Source of the DNA: Achromobacter pestifer
Lineage (GTDB): Bacteria > Pseudomonadota > Gammaproteobacteria > Burkholderiales > Burkholderiaceae_B
Reading direction: 5' to 3'
Length of the DNA stretch: 64,000 bases
Assembly: GCF_013267355.1 (NCBI RefSeq)
Contig: NZ_CP053985.1
Coordinates: 1,984,001-2,048,000, forward strand
Part shown: in pieces, positions 26,460 to 36,807 of the stretch
How the letters are laid out: each line of letters begins with the position of its first letter
Position numbering within the stretch: position 1 is the stretch's first letter
The notes under the pieces: model-generated
Databases searched by the model: none
Told to the model about the DNA's origin: nothing
What the model saw: the letters and a program-made list of their open reading frames with translations, nothing else
Program-made: the position numbers and the translations under genes

Positions 26460-27724
26460 GCCAGACCCGCCGTACTTCCGCCATCCTGTTGCTCCTCCTG
26501 TGCGTGGCCGCGCTCTGCGCGCTGCCCTGGCTGCTGCCCCCGGGCCAGCTGGTGGCGGCGGTGCAGATGCTGATCGCCGCGCTGTTCGCCTGCGCCTTCA
26601 ACCTGCTGGCCGGCCAGGGCGGCATGCTGTCCTTCGGCCATGCCGCGTACTTCGGCGTGGGCACCTTCGCCACCATCCACGCCATGAACGCGCTGGGCGG
26701 CGCGGGCCTCTTGCCCACGCCCCTGATGCCGCTGGCGGGCGGCGTGGCCGGCCTGCTGTTCGGCCTGGTCGCGGGCTGGTTCGCCACCATGCGTTCCGGC
26801 GTGTACTTCGCCATGATCACGCTGGCGCTGGCCGAACTGCTGCACGCGCTGGCGCCACACCTGAAGGGCGTGTTCGGCGGCGAGGCGGGCGTGTCCGCCA
26901 TGCGCATGCCGGCCTGGGGCTTCAGTTTCGGTTCCGACATCGAGGTCTATTTCCTGGTGCTGGCCTGGGTGCTGGTGTCGCTGGCGGCGCTGTACGGCCT
27001 GACCCGCACGCCGCTGGGCCGGCTGACGCTGGGCCTGCGCGAAAACGCCAACCGCCTGCGCTACCTGGGCTATCGCCCGCATACGCTGAAGACCCTGGTG
27101 TTCGCGCTGTCGGCCATGTTCGCCGGCATCGCCGGGGGCTTGCAGGCGTTGAACATCGAAGCCGGCAACTACGTGCTGTTCGACGTCAAGCTGTCCACCG
27201 ACGCGGTGCTGTTCGCCTACATCGGCGGCGTCAACGCCTTCCTCGGTCCGGTATTGGGCGCGTCCATCCTGACCTTCCTGTCGCAGACGCTGGCGGACAT
27301 CACCCGCTCCTGGCTGCTGTACCAGGGCATTCTTTTCGTTCTGGTGATGCTGTTCGTGCCGGATGGGCTGGTCGGCCTGGTGCAGGGCGCCGCCCGTTCG
27401 CTGCGCGAGCGCGGCCTGGCCAACTGGCTGCCGCGCGCGGCGGTATCGGTGGCAGGCGGCCTGCTGCTGACCTGCGCCACGGTCTTCACGGTGGAGCTGC
27501 TGCAACGCATGTTCGCCCGCGACTACCGCTCGCTGCTGGCGATGAACCCCGAGGCCGGCTGGCCCGACATCCCGCTGTTCGGCCACGACTGGGCGCCGCT
27601 GGCGCTGTCGACCTGGCTGATTCCGCTGGCGCTGTTCGCCGTGGGCCTCGCCGCCTGCCGCTGGGCGCTGGCCCTGTGGCGCGACGACGCCCAAGCCGCT
27701 CCCGCGCTGGAGGCCGCACAATGA
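26456..27724 (+). CDS. livM: Branched-chain-type ABC transporter permease LivM with C-terminal membrane extension (set 2)
   Basis: A 422-residue permease. The first ~325 residues match LivM, with NLLAGQGGMLSFGHAAYFGVG, TPLGRLTLGLRENANRLRYLGY and AYIGGVNAFLGPVLGASIL. About 95 further residues follow, with two more strongly hydrophobic stretches (around AAVSVAGGLLLTCATVFTVEL and LSTWLIPLALFAVGLAAC) joined by a polar loop. LivM proteins usually end near 320-350 residues (322 and 332 in the other two sets here). It overlaps livG by 4 bases. Confidence 0.88.
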   Translation: MSQTRRTSAILLLLLCVAALCALPWLLPPGQLVAAVQMLIAALFACAFNLLAGQGGMLSFGHAAYFGVGTFATIHAMNALGGAGLLPTPLMPLAGGVAGLLFGLVAGWFATMRSGVYFAMITLALAELLHALAPHLKGVFGGEAGVSAMRMPAWGFSFGSDIEVYFLVLAWVLVSLAALYGLTRTPLGRLTLGLRENANRLRYLGYRPHTLKTLVFALSAMFAGIAGGLQALNIEAGNYVLFDVKLSTDAVLFAYIGGVNAFLGPVLGASILTFLSQTLADITRSWLLYQGILFVLVMLFVPDGLVGLVQGAARSLRERGLANWLPRAAVSVAGGLLLTCATVFTVELLQRMFARDYRSLLAMNPEAGWPDIPLFGHDWAPLALSTWLIPLALFAVGLAACRWALALWRDDAQAAPALEAAQ

Positions 27725-28473
27725 GCCACGACATCCTGACCCTGACCGACGTGCGCAAGTCCTTTGGCGACGCGCAGATCATCCGCGGCGTGAACCTGAA
27801 GATCGAGGCCGGCGAACGCCATGCCGTCATCGGTCCCAACGGCGCGGGCAAGTCGACCCTGTTCCACCTGATGTCGGGCTCGTTCGCGCCGACCTCGGGC
27901 GACATCAGCCTGCGTTCGCGCCCCATCGGCGGCCTGCCGCCGGAACGCATCAACCGCCTGGGGCTGGCGCGCTCGTTCCAGATCACCAACGTGTTCCCGC
28001 GCCTGTCGGTGCGCGAAAACCTGCGGCTGGCGGTGCTGCGCATGCACGGGCTGGTCTACAACTTCTGGCGCCCGATCGCCCGCAACCGCAGCGTCAACGA
28101 AGACGTGGACCGCCTGCTGGAGAAGGTGCGCCTGGCAGCCAAGCAGGACACCGCCGCCGGCGACCTGAACTACTCGGAACAGCGTTCGCTGGAAATCGGC
28201 ATGACGCTGGCCTCGCGCCCAAAGGTCATCCTGCTGGACGAGCCCATGGCGGGCATGTCCCAGCACGAGGTGGACTACACGGTGGAACTCATCAAGGACG
28301 TGACCCGCGATTGCACGCTGCTGATCGTGGAGCACGACATGCAGGTGGTGTTCTCGCTGGCCGACCGCATCAGCGTGCTGGTCTACGGCGAGATCCTCGC
28401 CACCGGCACGCCGGCCGACATCCGCGGCGACGCCCGCGTGCGCGAAGCCTACCTGGGAGAGGAAACGGTATGA
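27721..28473 (+). CDS. livG: Branched-chain-type ABC transporter ATPase LivG (set 2)
   Basis: A 250-residue ATPase with Walker A GPNGAGKST, signature region DLNYSEQRSLEIGMTLA, Walker B VILLDEPMAGM and switch IVEHDMQV. The Q-loop segment RSFQITNVFPRLSVRENL is typical of LivG. Start and stop both overlap neighbours as ATGA, so the transporter genes are translationally linked. Confidence 0.9.
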   Translation: MSHDILTLTDVRKSFGDAQIIRGVNLKIEAGERHAVIGPNGAGKSTLFHLMSGSFAPTSGDISLRSRPIGGLPPERINRLGLARSFQITNVFPRLSVRENLRLAVLRMHGLVYNFWRPIARNRSVNEDVDRLLEKVRLAAKQDTAAGDLNYSEQRSLEIGMTLASRPKVILLDEPMAGMSQHEVDYTVELIKDVTRDCTLLIVEHDMQVVFSLADRISVLVYGEILATGTPADIRGDARVREAYLGEETV

Positions 28474-29189
28474 CGACGCAATCCCCCTTGCTGAGCCTGC
28501 AAGGCGTGCACGCCCACTACGGCAAGAGCCACATCCTGCACGGCATCGACCTGACCGTGGGCCGCGGCGAGGTCGTGAGCCTGCTGGGCCGCAACGGCGC
28601 CGGCCGCTCCACCACCATGAAGAGCATCATGGGCCTGGTGGACGTGACCGGCGGCAGCATCGCCATCGAAGGCCGCGACATCACCAACAAGCGCCCCTTC
28701 GAGATCGCGCGCGCCGGGCTGGGCTTCGTGCCGGAAGAGCGCGAAGTCTTCGCCAACCTGACCGTCGACGAAAACCTGCGCATGGGCGAACAGCCCAAGC
28801 GCGACGACGCGCCCTTCTGGTCCGCCGAGCAGATGTTCGACTACTTCCCGCGCCTGAAGGAGCGCCGCGGCACCAAGGCCGGCAACCTGTCCGGCGGCGA
28901 GCAACAGATGCTGACCATGTGCCGCTCGCTGCTGGGCAACCCCAAGGTCATGCTGATCGACGAGCCCACCGAAGGCCTGGCGCCGAAGATCGTGGAAGTG
29001 ATCGCCGACGTGATCCGCGACATCCACAAGCGCGGCGTGTCCGTGGTGCTGGTGGAGCAAAAGCTGACCATCGCGCTGAAGGTCTCCACCCGCGTCAGCG
29101 TGATGGGCCACGGCCGCATCGTTTTCGAAGGACCGCCCGCGCAGCTGCATGAGCGCCAGGACGTGGTCCAGGAATGGCTGGCGGTCTGA
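28470..29189 (+). CDS. livF: Branched-chain-type ABC transporter ATPase LivF with Arg in Walker A (set 2)
   Basis: A 239-residue LivF-type ATPase. The signature LSGGEQQMLTMCRSL, Walker B VMLIDEPTEGL and switch VLVEQKLT are intact. Walker A reads GRNGAGRST: the invariant Lys is Arg46 (codon CGC at 28605-28607). The two other LivF proteins in the window keep Lys. The frame is open and otherwise well conserved, so it is not a pseudogene. The subunit may have altered hydrolysis, with LivG doing most of the work, or belong to a LivF subgroup that tolerates Arg. Confidence 0.88.
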   Translation: MTTQSPLLSLQGVHAHYGKSHILHGIDLTVGRGEVVSLLGRNGAGRSTTMKSIMGLVDVTGGSIAIEGRDITNKRPFEIARAGLGFVPEEREVFANLTVDENLRMGEQPKRDDAPFWSAEQMFDYFPRLKERRGTKAGNLSGGEQQMLTMCRSLLGNPKVMLIDEPTEGLAPKIVEVIADVIRDIHKRGVSVVLVEQKLTIALKVSTRVSVMGHGRIVFEGPPAQLHERQDVVQEWLAV

Positions 29190-29225
29190 CCGCCTGCACG
29201 TATACATAGCTAAGAGGCAAACATC

Positions 29226-30014
29226 TTGGACCAATCCCCGGAAGTCATCCATCCCGACCTGCGCGGCCAGGCCGTCGTCATCACCGGCGGCGCCAAGGGC
29301 ATAGGCCTGGCCACGGCGCAGGCCTTTGTGCGCCAAGGCGCGCGCGTGGCGCTGCTGGACATGGACGCCACGGCGCTGGAAGAGGCCGTCGCCGGTCTGG
29401 CCGCGCTGGGCGGCGAGGCCCTGGCCGTGCAAGCCTCGGTCACCGATGCCAACGCGGTCGAGCAGGCTTTCGCCCAGGTCGAGCAGACCTGGGGCCGCAT
29501 CGACGTGCTGGTCAACAACGCCGGCGTCTCGGCCAACAAGCCCACGCTGGAAGTCACCGTGGACGAATGGCGCCGCGCCGTGGACATCAACCTGACCGGC
29601 GTGTTCCTGTGCGCCCAGGCCGCCGGCCGCCGCATGGTGCCCGCCGGCGCCGGGACCATCATCAACCTGGCCTCGATGTACGGCGTGGTGGCGGCGCCCG
29701 ACCGCGCCGCCTATTGCGCCACCAAGGGCGCCGTGGTGCTGCTGACCGAGACCCTGGCCGTGGAATGGGGCCCCATGGGCGTGCGCGTGAACGCGCTGGC
29801 GCCGGGCTACGTGGAAACGGACCTGGTGCGCGACCTGGCCGCGCGCGGCCGCCTCGACCCCGAACGCCTCAAGCAGCGCACGCCGCTGCGCCGCCTGGCC
29901 CAACCGGCGGAAATGGCCGACCTGGCGGTGTTCCTGGCCTCGCGCCAGGCCGGCTACATCAACGGACACACCCTGGTGGCCGATGGCGGCTGGAGCCGCT
30001 ACAGCTACCTCTAA
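29226..30014 (+). CDS. Short-chain dehydrogenase/reductase (SDR), TTG start
   Basis: A 262-residue classical SDR with cofactor motif TGGAKGIG, NNAG motif VLVNNAGVSA and active site NLASMYGVVAAPDRAAYCATKGA. Asp after beta-2 (ALLDMD) points to NAD. The start is a TTG at 29226, preceded by AAGAGG at about 9 bp; the first in-frame ATG would remove the cofactor-binding strand, so TTG is preferred. It lies between the transporter and the E1 gene in one transcription run and probably oxidises a hydroxyl of the imported compound or a product of the AroE-like enzyme. Confidence 0.87.
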   Translation: MDQSPEVIHPDLRGQAVVITGGAKGIGLATAQAFVRQGARVALLDMDATALEEAVAGLAALGGEALAVQASVTDANAVEQAFAQVEQTWGRIDVLVNNAGVSANKPTLEVTVDEWRRAVDINLTGVFLCAQAAGRRMVPAGAGTIINLASMYGVVAAPDRAAYCATKGAVVLLTETLAVEWGPMGVRVNALAPGYVETDLVRDLAARGRLDPERLKQRTPLRRLAQPAEMADLAVFLASRQAGYINGHTLVADGGWSRYSYL

Positions 30015-30049
30015 TCGCAAGACACATACACATCTCTGGAGATTCACTC

Positions 30050-32233
30050 ATGGCCACCCACCAACCGCTTGAGCCCCAAGCGCCCTGGCGGCAACTGACG
30101 GTAGACGCCAAGGACTGGCAACAGGCGGATCCCGCCTTGCTCGGCACCATGCTGACCCAGCTGCACTGGATCCGCGCCTTTGAAGAGGCCGTGCTGGACC
30201 TGGCCGCCGAAGGGCTGGTGCACGGCCCCGCGCATTCGTCCGTGGGCCAGGAAGGCGGCGCGGTCGGCTCCGTGCTGGCGCTGGGCGCCGGCGACCAGAT
30301 CAACGGCTCGCACCGCGGCCACCACCAGTTCCTGGCCAAGGCTTTGCAGCACGTGGCGCCGCTGGGCCTGGACCCGCGCAACCCGCTCACGCCCGCCATC
30401 GACGAAGTCCTGCAGAAGACCATGGCCGAGATCATGGGCCTGGCCCAGGGCTATTGCCGCGGCCGCGGCGGCAGCATGCACCTGCGCTGGCTCGAAGCCG
30501 GCGCGCTGGGCACCAACGCCATCGTGGGCGGCGGCGTACCGCTGGCCGCGGGCGCGGGCTGGGCGCACAAGCACGCCGGCACCGACCGCGTCGCCGTGAC
30601 CTATTTCGGCGACGGCGCGGTGAACATCGGCTCGGTGCTGGAAACCATGAACCTGACCGCGGCATGGAAGACGCCGCTGTGCTTCTTCATCGAGAACAAC
30701 CGCTACGCCGTGTCCACCACGGTGGAAGAGTCCACCGCCGAACCGCGCCTGTCGGCGCGCGGCCTGGCCTTCAACATCCCCTCGTGGAAGGTCGACGGCA
30801 TGGATCCGCTGGCGGTCCACCTGGCCATGTCCGAAGCCGTGGCGCACATGCGCGCCGGCAACGGCCCCACCATCGTCGAAGTGGACGTGTACCGCTTCTT
30901 CCACCAGAACGGCCCCTTCCCCGGCAGCGCCTTCGGCTACCGCAGCAAGGACGAGGAAGCGCAATGGCGCCGCCGCGACCCGCTGGACAAGATCGCCACG
31001 GAGATGATCGGCCGCAAGCTGATCACGCAAACGGAAGTGGACGCCCTGCGCCAGCGCTGCAAGGACGTGATGAAGGACGTGGCCGGCCGCCTGACCGAAG
31101 CCGCCGACGGCGGCAAGCGCCGCGTGCGCGCCGAGCTCTGGCCCAGCCCCGACTTCCGCGACGTGGGCCTGCGCAGCGACGGCTCGGAACTGGCCGGCCT
31201 GCGCTACCAGGAAGCCGCCGACCACGCCGGCCAGTCCGCCGAGCGCAAGTTCGTGGACGCGGTGGCCGACGTGCTGGACCGCCGCATGGAAACCGACGCG
31301 GGCGTGGTGGTGCTGGGCGAGGACGTGCACCGCCTGAAGGGCGGCACCAACGGCGCCACGCGCGGCCTGAAGGACAAGTATCCCGACCGCGTGCTGGGCA
31401 CCCCTATCTCCGAGAACGCCTTCGCTGGCCTGGGCGGCGGCCTGGCCATGGATGGCCGCTACCGGCCTATCGTGGAATTCATGTACCCCGACTTCATGTG
31501 GGTCGCGGCCGACCAGATCTTCAACCAGATCGGCAAGGCCCGCCATATGTTCGGCGGCGACATCGATGTGCCCTTCGTGCTGCGCACCAAGGTCGCGATG
31601 GGCACGGGCTATGGCTCACAGCACTCGATGGATCCGGCCGGCATCTTCGCCACCGCGCCCGGATGGCGCGTGGTCGCGCCATCCACGCCCTACGAATACG
31701 TCGGCCTGATGAACACCGCGCTGGCCTCCAAGGACCCGGTACTGGTGATTGAACACGTGGACCTGTACGCCTCGTCGGGCGAAGTGCCCGCGGACGACCT
31801 GGACTACGCCATCCCCTTCGGCCGCGCGCGCGTGCGCCGCGCAGGCACCAAGGTCACCATCCTGACCTACCTGTCCATGGTCAGCCGCGCGCTCAAGGCC
31901 GCCGAAGAGGCTGGCGTGGACGCCGAGGTCATCGACCTGCGCACGCTGGACCGCGCCAGCCTGGACTGGGACACCATCGGCGCCAGCGTCATGAAGACCA
32001 ACAACGTCCTGATCGTGGAGCAAGGCGCGCGCGGCACGTCCTACGGCGCCATGCTGGCCGATGAAATCCAGCGCCGCTACTTCGACTGGCTGGACCAGCC
32101 GATCAAGCGCGTGACCGGCGGCGAAGCCTCGCCCAGCATCTCCAAGGTGCTGGAGCGCGCCGCGTTCGCGGATACCGAGGAAGTGATGGCCGGCCTGGCC
32201 GACGTGCTGGCTGACCTGGGAGAACAGGCATGA
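30050..32233 (+). CDS. Thiamine-diphosphate dehydrogenase E1 component, alpha-beta fusion
   Basis: A 727-residue single-chain E1. The alpha half (to ~residue 360) has SHRGHHQFLAKAL and the TPP motif GDGAVNIGSVLETMNLT ending in IENN. The beta half (from ~395) starts ERKFVDAVADVLDRRM, then VVLGEDVHRLKGG and TPISENAFAGLGGGLAM. In most acetoin/pyruvate-type complexes these are two genes. With the E2 and E3 genes downstream it forms a complete 2-oxoacid or acetoin-type complex that cleaves next to a keto group and transfers the acyl unit to CoA. The substrate is unknown. Confidence 0.88.
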   Translation: MATHQPLEPQAPWRQLTVDAKDWQQADPALLGTMLTQLHWIRAFEEAVLDLAAEGLVHGPAHSSVGQEGGAVGSVLALGAGDQINGSHRGHHQFLAKALQHVAPLGLDPRNPLTPAIDEVLQKTMAEIMGLAQGYCRGRGGSMHLRWLEAGALGTNAIVGGGVPLAAGAGWAHKHAGTDRVAVTYFGDGAVNIGSVLETMNLTAAWKTPLCFFIENNRYAVSTTVEESTAEPRLSARGLAFNIPSWKVDGMDPLAVHLAMSEAVAHMRAGNGPTIVEVDVYRFFHQNGPFPGSAFGYRSKDEEAQWRRRDPLDKIATEMIGRKLITQTEVDALRQRCKDVMKDVAGRLTEAADGGKRRVRAELWPSPDFRDVGLRSDGSELAGLRYQEAADHAGQSAERKFVDAVADVLDRRMETDAGVVVLGEDVHRLKGGTNGATRGLKDKYPDRVLGTPISENAFAGLGGGLAMDGRYRPIVEFMYPDFMWVAADQIFNQIGKARHMFGGDIDVPFVLRTKVAMGTGYGSQHSMDPAGIFATAPGWRVVAPSTPYEYVGLMNTALASKDPVLVIEHVDLYASSGEVPADDLDYAIPFGRARVRRAGTKVTILTYLSMVSRALKAAEEAGVDAEVIDLRTLDRASLDWDTIGASVMKTNNVLIVEQGARGTSYGAMLADEIQRRYFDWLDQPIKRVTGGEASPSISKVLERAAFADTEEVMAGLADVLADLGEQA

Positions 32234-32724
32234 GCGCATCTATGAAAATGACCGTGCCGATGGAAGTCGGCATCTGCTGCGCCAACCTGGACGCGCTGCT
32301 GGCCTTCTATACCGAGGTGGTGGGCCTGACGCTCGTCAACCGCGTGAGCGTGCCGGCCGACAAGGCCCAGGCCACCGGCCTGACGCGCCACGGCTACGAC
32401 GTGGCGCGCCTGCAGACCAGCTACGGCGAACGCATCAAGCTGCTGCAACCCAGCGTGGCGCCCGAGGCCGCCGTGCGCGGCGCGACCATTCTGGACCGCC
32501 AGGGCACGACCTACCTGACCTTCATCGTGCGCGACCTGTCGGGCGTGGTGCGGGATCTGCAAGCGAAGGGCGTGGTCTTCGACAGCGCGCCTGCGCCGAT
32601 GGAAGTGCGGCCCGGCACCTGGCTGGCGTTCTTCCGCGACCCCGAAGGTAATGTGCTGGAACTGGTCGAATACGACGATCCCGCCACCTACCGGCCCGAC
32701 CTGGCCGGCGCCGCAGCAGAATAG
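32230..32724 (+). CDS. VOC-family (glyoxalase/dioxygenase-like) protein inside the E1-E2 operon
   Basis: A 164-residue VOC protein. It has two half-modules: VGICCANLDALLAFYTEVVGL at the N-terminus and FFRDPEGNVLELVEYDD near the C-terminus with a probable metal Glu. Its ATG overlaps the E1 stop and its stop lies 10 bp before E2, so it is firmly part of the operon. VOC proteins include isomerases, epimerases and ring-cleaving dioxygenases. Here it may prepare the keto compound for E1; this is inference from position. Confidence 0.8.
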   Translation: MSASMKMTVPMEVGICCANLDALLAFYTEVVGLTLVNRVSVPADKAQATGLTRHGYDVARLQTSYGERIKLLQPSVAPEAAVRGATILDRQGTTYLTFIVRDLSGVVRDLQAKGVVFDSAPAPMEVRPGTWLAFFRDPEGNVLELVEYDDPATYRPDLAGAAAE

Positions 32725-32734
32725 GACGAACATC

Positions 32735-34030
32735 GTGGCACACCTTATCAAGCTCCCCTCCGTTGCGGCCGACACCTCGGGCGGCACGCTGCACCAGTGG
32801 CTCAAGCAAGAAGGCGACACGGTCGCCGTGGGCGACGCGCTGGCGGAAATCGAAACCGAGAAGGCCATCGTCGAGATCAATGCCGAGCAGGCCGGCGTGC
32901 TGGGCCGCATCGTGGTGCAGGCCGGCGCGGCCTCCGTGCCGGTGAACACGGTGATCGGCGTGTTGCTGACGCAGGGCGAAGACGCCTCGGCCATTGACCG
33001 CGCGCTGGCCGAGGCCGGCGCTGTGGCGCAGCCCGTGCCCGCCGCGGCCGCTGCATCGGCCCCAGGCGGCAGCGCCGCTGTCTCTGCCCCGGCCAACAGC
33101 GCCGCTACCTCTGCGCCTGCCAGCGCCGCAGCCACGCCTCAGGCGCCGGCCGCCGCAGGCAGCGCCACGATTCCCGGCGGACGCCTGTTCGCCAGTCCGC
33201 TGGCGCGCCGCCTGGCCGCGCAATGGCATGTGGACCTGCTGAACGTGACCGGCACCGGCCCGCATGGCCGCATCGTTCGCCGTGACGTCGAGGCGGCGCG
33301 GGACCGTGTCCCGGCCGTCACCCCGGTAACGTCCCTGGCCAGCCGCCCGTCCGCGCGCCGCGTGCCGCACACCGGCATGCGCCGCGCCATCGCCCGCCGC
33401 CTCACCGAAAGCAAGCAGAACGTGCCGCACTTCTACCTGACGGTGGATTGCCGGATGGACGCGCTGCTGGCGCTGCGCGCCCAGGCCAACCAGGGCGGCG
33501 CGGTGAAGCTGTCGGTCAATGACTTCATCGTGCGCGCGGCCGCGCGGGCCCTGCGCGAGGTGCCGGAAGTGAACGCCAGCTGGCAGGAGGACGCCGTCGA
33601 ATACCACGCCGGCGCCGACATCTCGGTGGCGGTGGCGACCGACGGCGGCCTGGTCACCCCCATCGTGCGCGACGCGGACGTCAAGCCGCTGTCCGCCGTC
33701 GCCAGCGAAATCGTCGAGCTGGCCGGACGCGCCAAGATCAACCGCCTGAAGCCCGAGGAATTCACCGGCGGCTCGCTGACCGTCAGCAACCTGGGCATGT
33801 ACGGCATCAGCCAGTTCGCGGCCATCATCAACCCGCCGCAGGCCGCCATCCTGGCGGTGGGCGCGGCCGAGAAGCGCCCGGTCGTGGACAGCGACGGCCA
33901 GCTCGCCGTCGCCACCGTCATGACGGTGACCCTGTCGGCCGATCACCGCGTGGTGGACGGCGCGGTCGGCGCGCGCTGGCTGGCCGCCTTCCGCACGCTG
34001 ATCGAAAACCCCGTGCGCATCCTGCTGTGA
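32735..34030 (+). CDS. Dihydrolipoamide acyltransferase E2 component
   Basis: A 431-residue E2 with a GTG start. It contains one lipoyl domain (EIETEKAIVEI, with lipoyl Lys near residue 43), an Ala/Pro-rich linker (~95-145), a peripheral-subunit-binding domain (SPLARRLAAQWHVDLLNVTGTGPHG) and a catalytic domain ending with SADHRVVDGAVGARWLAAF, which holds the His and Asp. It takes the acyl group from E1 to CoA. Overlap or close spacing with the VOC and E3 genes shows a single operon. Confidence 0.92.
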   Translation: MAHLIKLPSVAADTSGGTLHQWLKQEGDTVAVGDALAEIETEKAIVEINAEQAGVLGRIVVQAGAASVPVNTVIGVLLTQGEDASAIDRALAEAGAVAQPVPAAAAASAPGGSAAVSAPANSAATSAPASAAATPQAPAAAGSATIPGGRLFASPLARRLAAQWHVDLLNVTGTGPHGRIVRRDVEAARDRVPAVTPVTSLASRPSARRVPHTGMRRAIARRLTESKQNVPHFYLTVDCRMDALLALRAQANQGGAVKLSVNDFIVRAAARALREVPEVNASWQEDAVEYHAGADISVAVATDGGLVTPIVRDADVKPLSAVASEIVELAGRAKINRLKPEEFTGGSLTVSNLGMYGISQFAAIINPPQAAILAVGAAEKRPVVDSDGQLAVATVMTVTLSADHRVVDGAVGARWLAAFRTLIENPVRILL

Positions 34031-34038
34031 GCCCCGCC

Positions 34039-35436
<1,398 letters not shown>

Positions 35437-35461
35437 GCGCAAGGCCAGGCGCGGCGCGGCG

Positions 35462-36343
35462 TCAAATCCGCGCCGCGAAGAAATCCAGGAAACAGGCAAT
35501 GCGCCGCGACAGCTGCGTGTTGCGGTGATACACCGCGTGCATGGGCTGCAGGTAGTCCGTGTGCGCGGCTTCCATCACCTTCACCAGCCGGCCGGCCTTG
35601 ACGTCCTCGCGCACCACGAAGTCGGACAGGCAGGCGATGCCCACGCCGCGCACCGCCAGTTGCCGCTGGGTTTCGCCGCTGGACGTCGCCAAGGTCGGCA
35701 CCGCCAGATAGCTGGACCCGCCCGCGTGGCGCAAGGGCCAGACGTTCAGGCTTTCGGGCTGGGTGAAACCCAGCACTTCATGCGCCGTCAGATCCTCCAC
35801 CGTCTGCGGCGCGCCGCGCCGGGACACGTATTCCGGACTGGCCATCACCCAGCGCGGTGAGGGCCGCAGCGTGCGCGCATGCAAGGTGGAATCCATCAGC
35901 GGACCCATGCGCAACGCCACGTCGGTGCGGTGTTCCATGAGGTCGACGATGCGGTCGTTGCTGGTGAGCTCCAGCGTGATCGCCGGATACTCCCGCCGGA
36001 ACTCCGCCACCAGCGGCACCACGCAATGCAGCATCACCGGCACCGACGCATCCACCCGCAGGCGGCCCGCCGGACGCTGGTGCACCATGCGCATGCAGTC
36101 CTCGGCTTCATCCAGCGAAGCGACGATGTGCCTGGCCTTGGGGAGGAAGTGCTTGCCTTCTTCGGTCAATTCCATGCGCCGGGTGGTGCGGTTGAGCAGG
36201 GTGACGCCAAGCTCTTCCTCCAGGCGCGACAAGCCCCGACTGACGCCCGACGCGGTATGGCCCAGCAGCTCGGCGGCGGCGCTGAGGGATCCGGCGTCGA
36301 CCACGCCTAGGAAGAGCCGCAGCGCGTCAGAGTTGAGGGACAT
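35462..36343 (-). CDS. LysR-family transcriptional regulator
   Basis: A 293-residue LysR protein. The N-terminal helix-turn-helix reads LRLFLGVVDAGSLSAAAELLGHTASGVSRGLSRLEEELG, followed by LLNRTTRRMELTEEG. The effector domain starts GRLRVDASVPVMLH, in the AaeR/CrgA-like group with this RTTR signature. It is convergent with the E3 gene, and upstream lies repeat copy B rather than a divergently read operon, so its target is unclear. Confidence 0.88.
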   Translation of the reverse strand: MSLNSDALRLFLGVVDAGSLSAAAELLGHTASGVSRGLSRLEEELGVTLLNRTTRRMELTEEGKHFLPKARHIVASLDEAEDCMRMVHQRPAGRLRVDASVPVMLHCVVPLVAEFRREYPAITLELTSNDRIVDLMEHRTDVALRMGPLMDSTLHARTLRPSPRWVMASPEYVSRRGAPQTVEDLTAHEVLGFTQPESLNVWPLRHAGGSSYLAVPTLATSSGETQRQLAVRGVGIACLSDFVVREDVKAGRLVKVMEAAHTDYLQPMHAVYHRNTQLSRRIACFLDFFAARI

Positions 36344-36430
36344 GGGGCTTGCTCCTTGGTTTGTGGGTCGATTGTATAGAGCGAGGGGGTGTTGTCGTGG
36401 AGAAGTTGTTGGCTGTTACGTGGTGGAGTT

Positions 36431-36750
36431 CTTAAGACGCCCGGCGCGGTCTGGGCCTGGGGGAGGCGGGGCAACGATTGCGGTCCGGAGCCTTCGCTCC
36501 GGACTCCCCCGTCGTCATCCTCGTTGCCGCCTGCGGCGGCTGCCTTCGGATTCCCTCGGGCTTATCGACGCCCCGCCTCCCCCAGGCCCAGACCGCGCCG
36601 GGCTCCGTCGATTTCATCTTCACGTACGCTGGGACGAACGGCTTGCGCGGGGTACTTGCCAGCGGTGGGGGGTGGCGAAAGATCTTGCGGGGTCCGCCCC
36701 ATGCCGGCCGCCCGGGCGGCCTCTTGGGGCTTACGCGATATCCTGCGGTT
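36431..36750 (-). repeat. Structured dispersed repeat, copy B (inverted)
   Basis: Minus-strand copy of the element seen at 10019-10336 and 36808-37126. Its long stem pairs 36439-36472 with 36570-36603 and all 34 positions match, although about 11 of the 34 differ from copy A. The hairpin near the other end (36696-36730) pairs GCCCCA with TGGGGC and GGCCG with CGGCC. The loop keeps the GGTCCGGAGC...GCTCCGGAC hairpin. The inner boundary near 36750 is approximate. Confidence 0.85.
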
Positions 36751-36807
36751 GGTGATGACGCTGCGCGCAGTGGGTGCCAGCCCATCATCATTTCGATCGC
36801 GATGTGT

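Noticed and set aside
28605..28607. Sequencing error as the cause of the Arg codon in LivF Walker A
   Set aside because: A Lys-to-Arg (CGC) change would need at least two base errors in a codon, and the frame around it is normal, so it is taken as real, though it was not verified.
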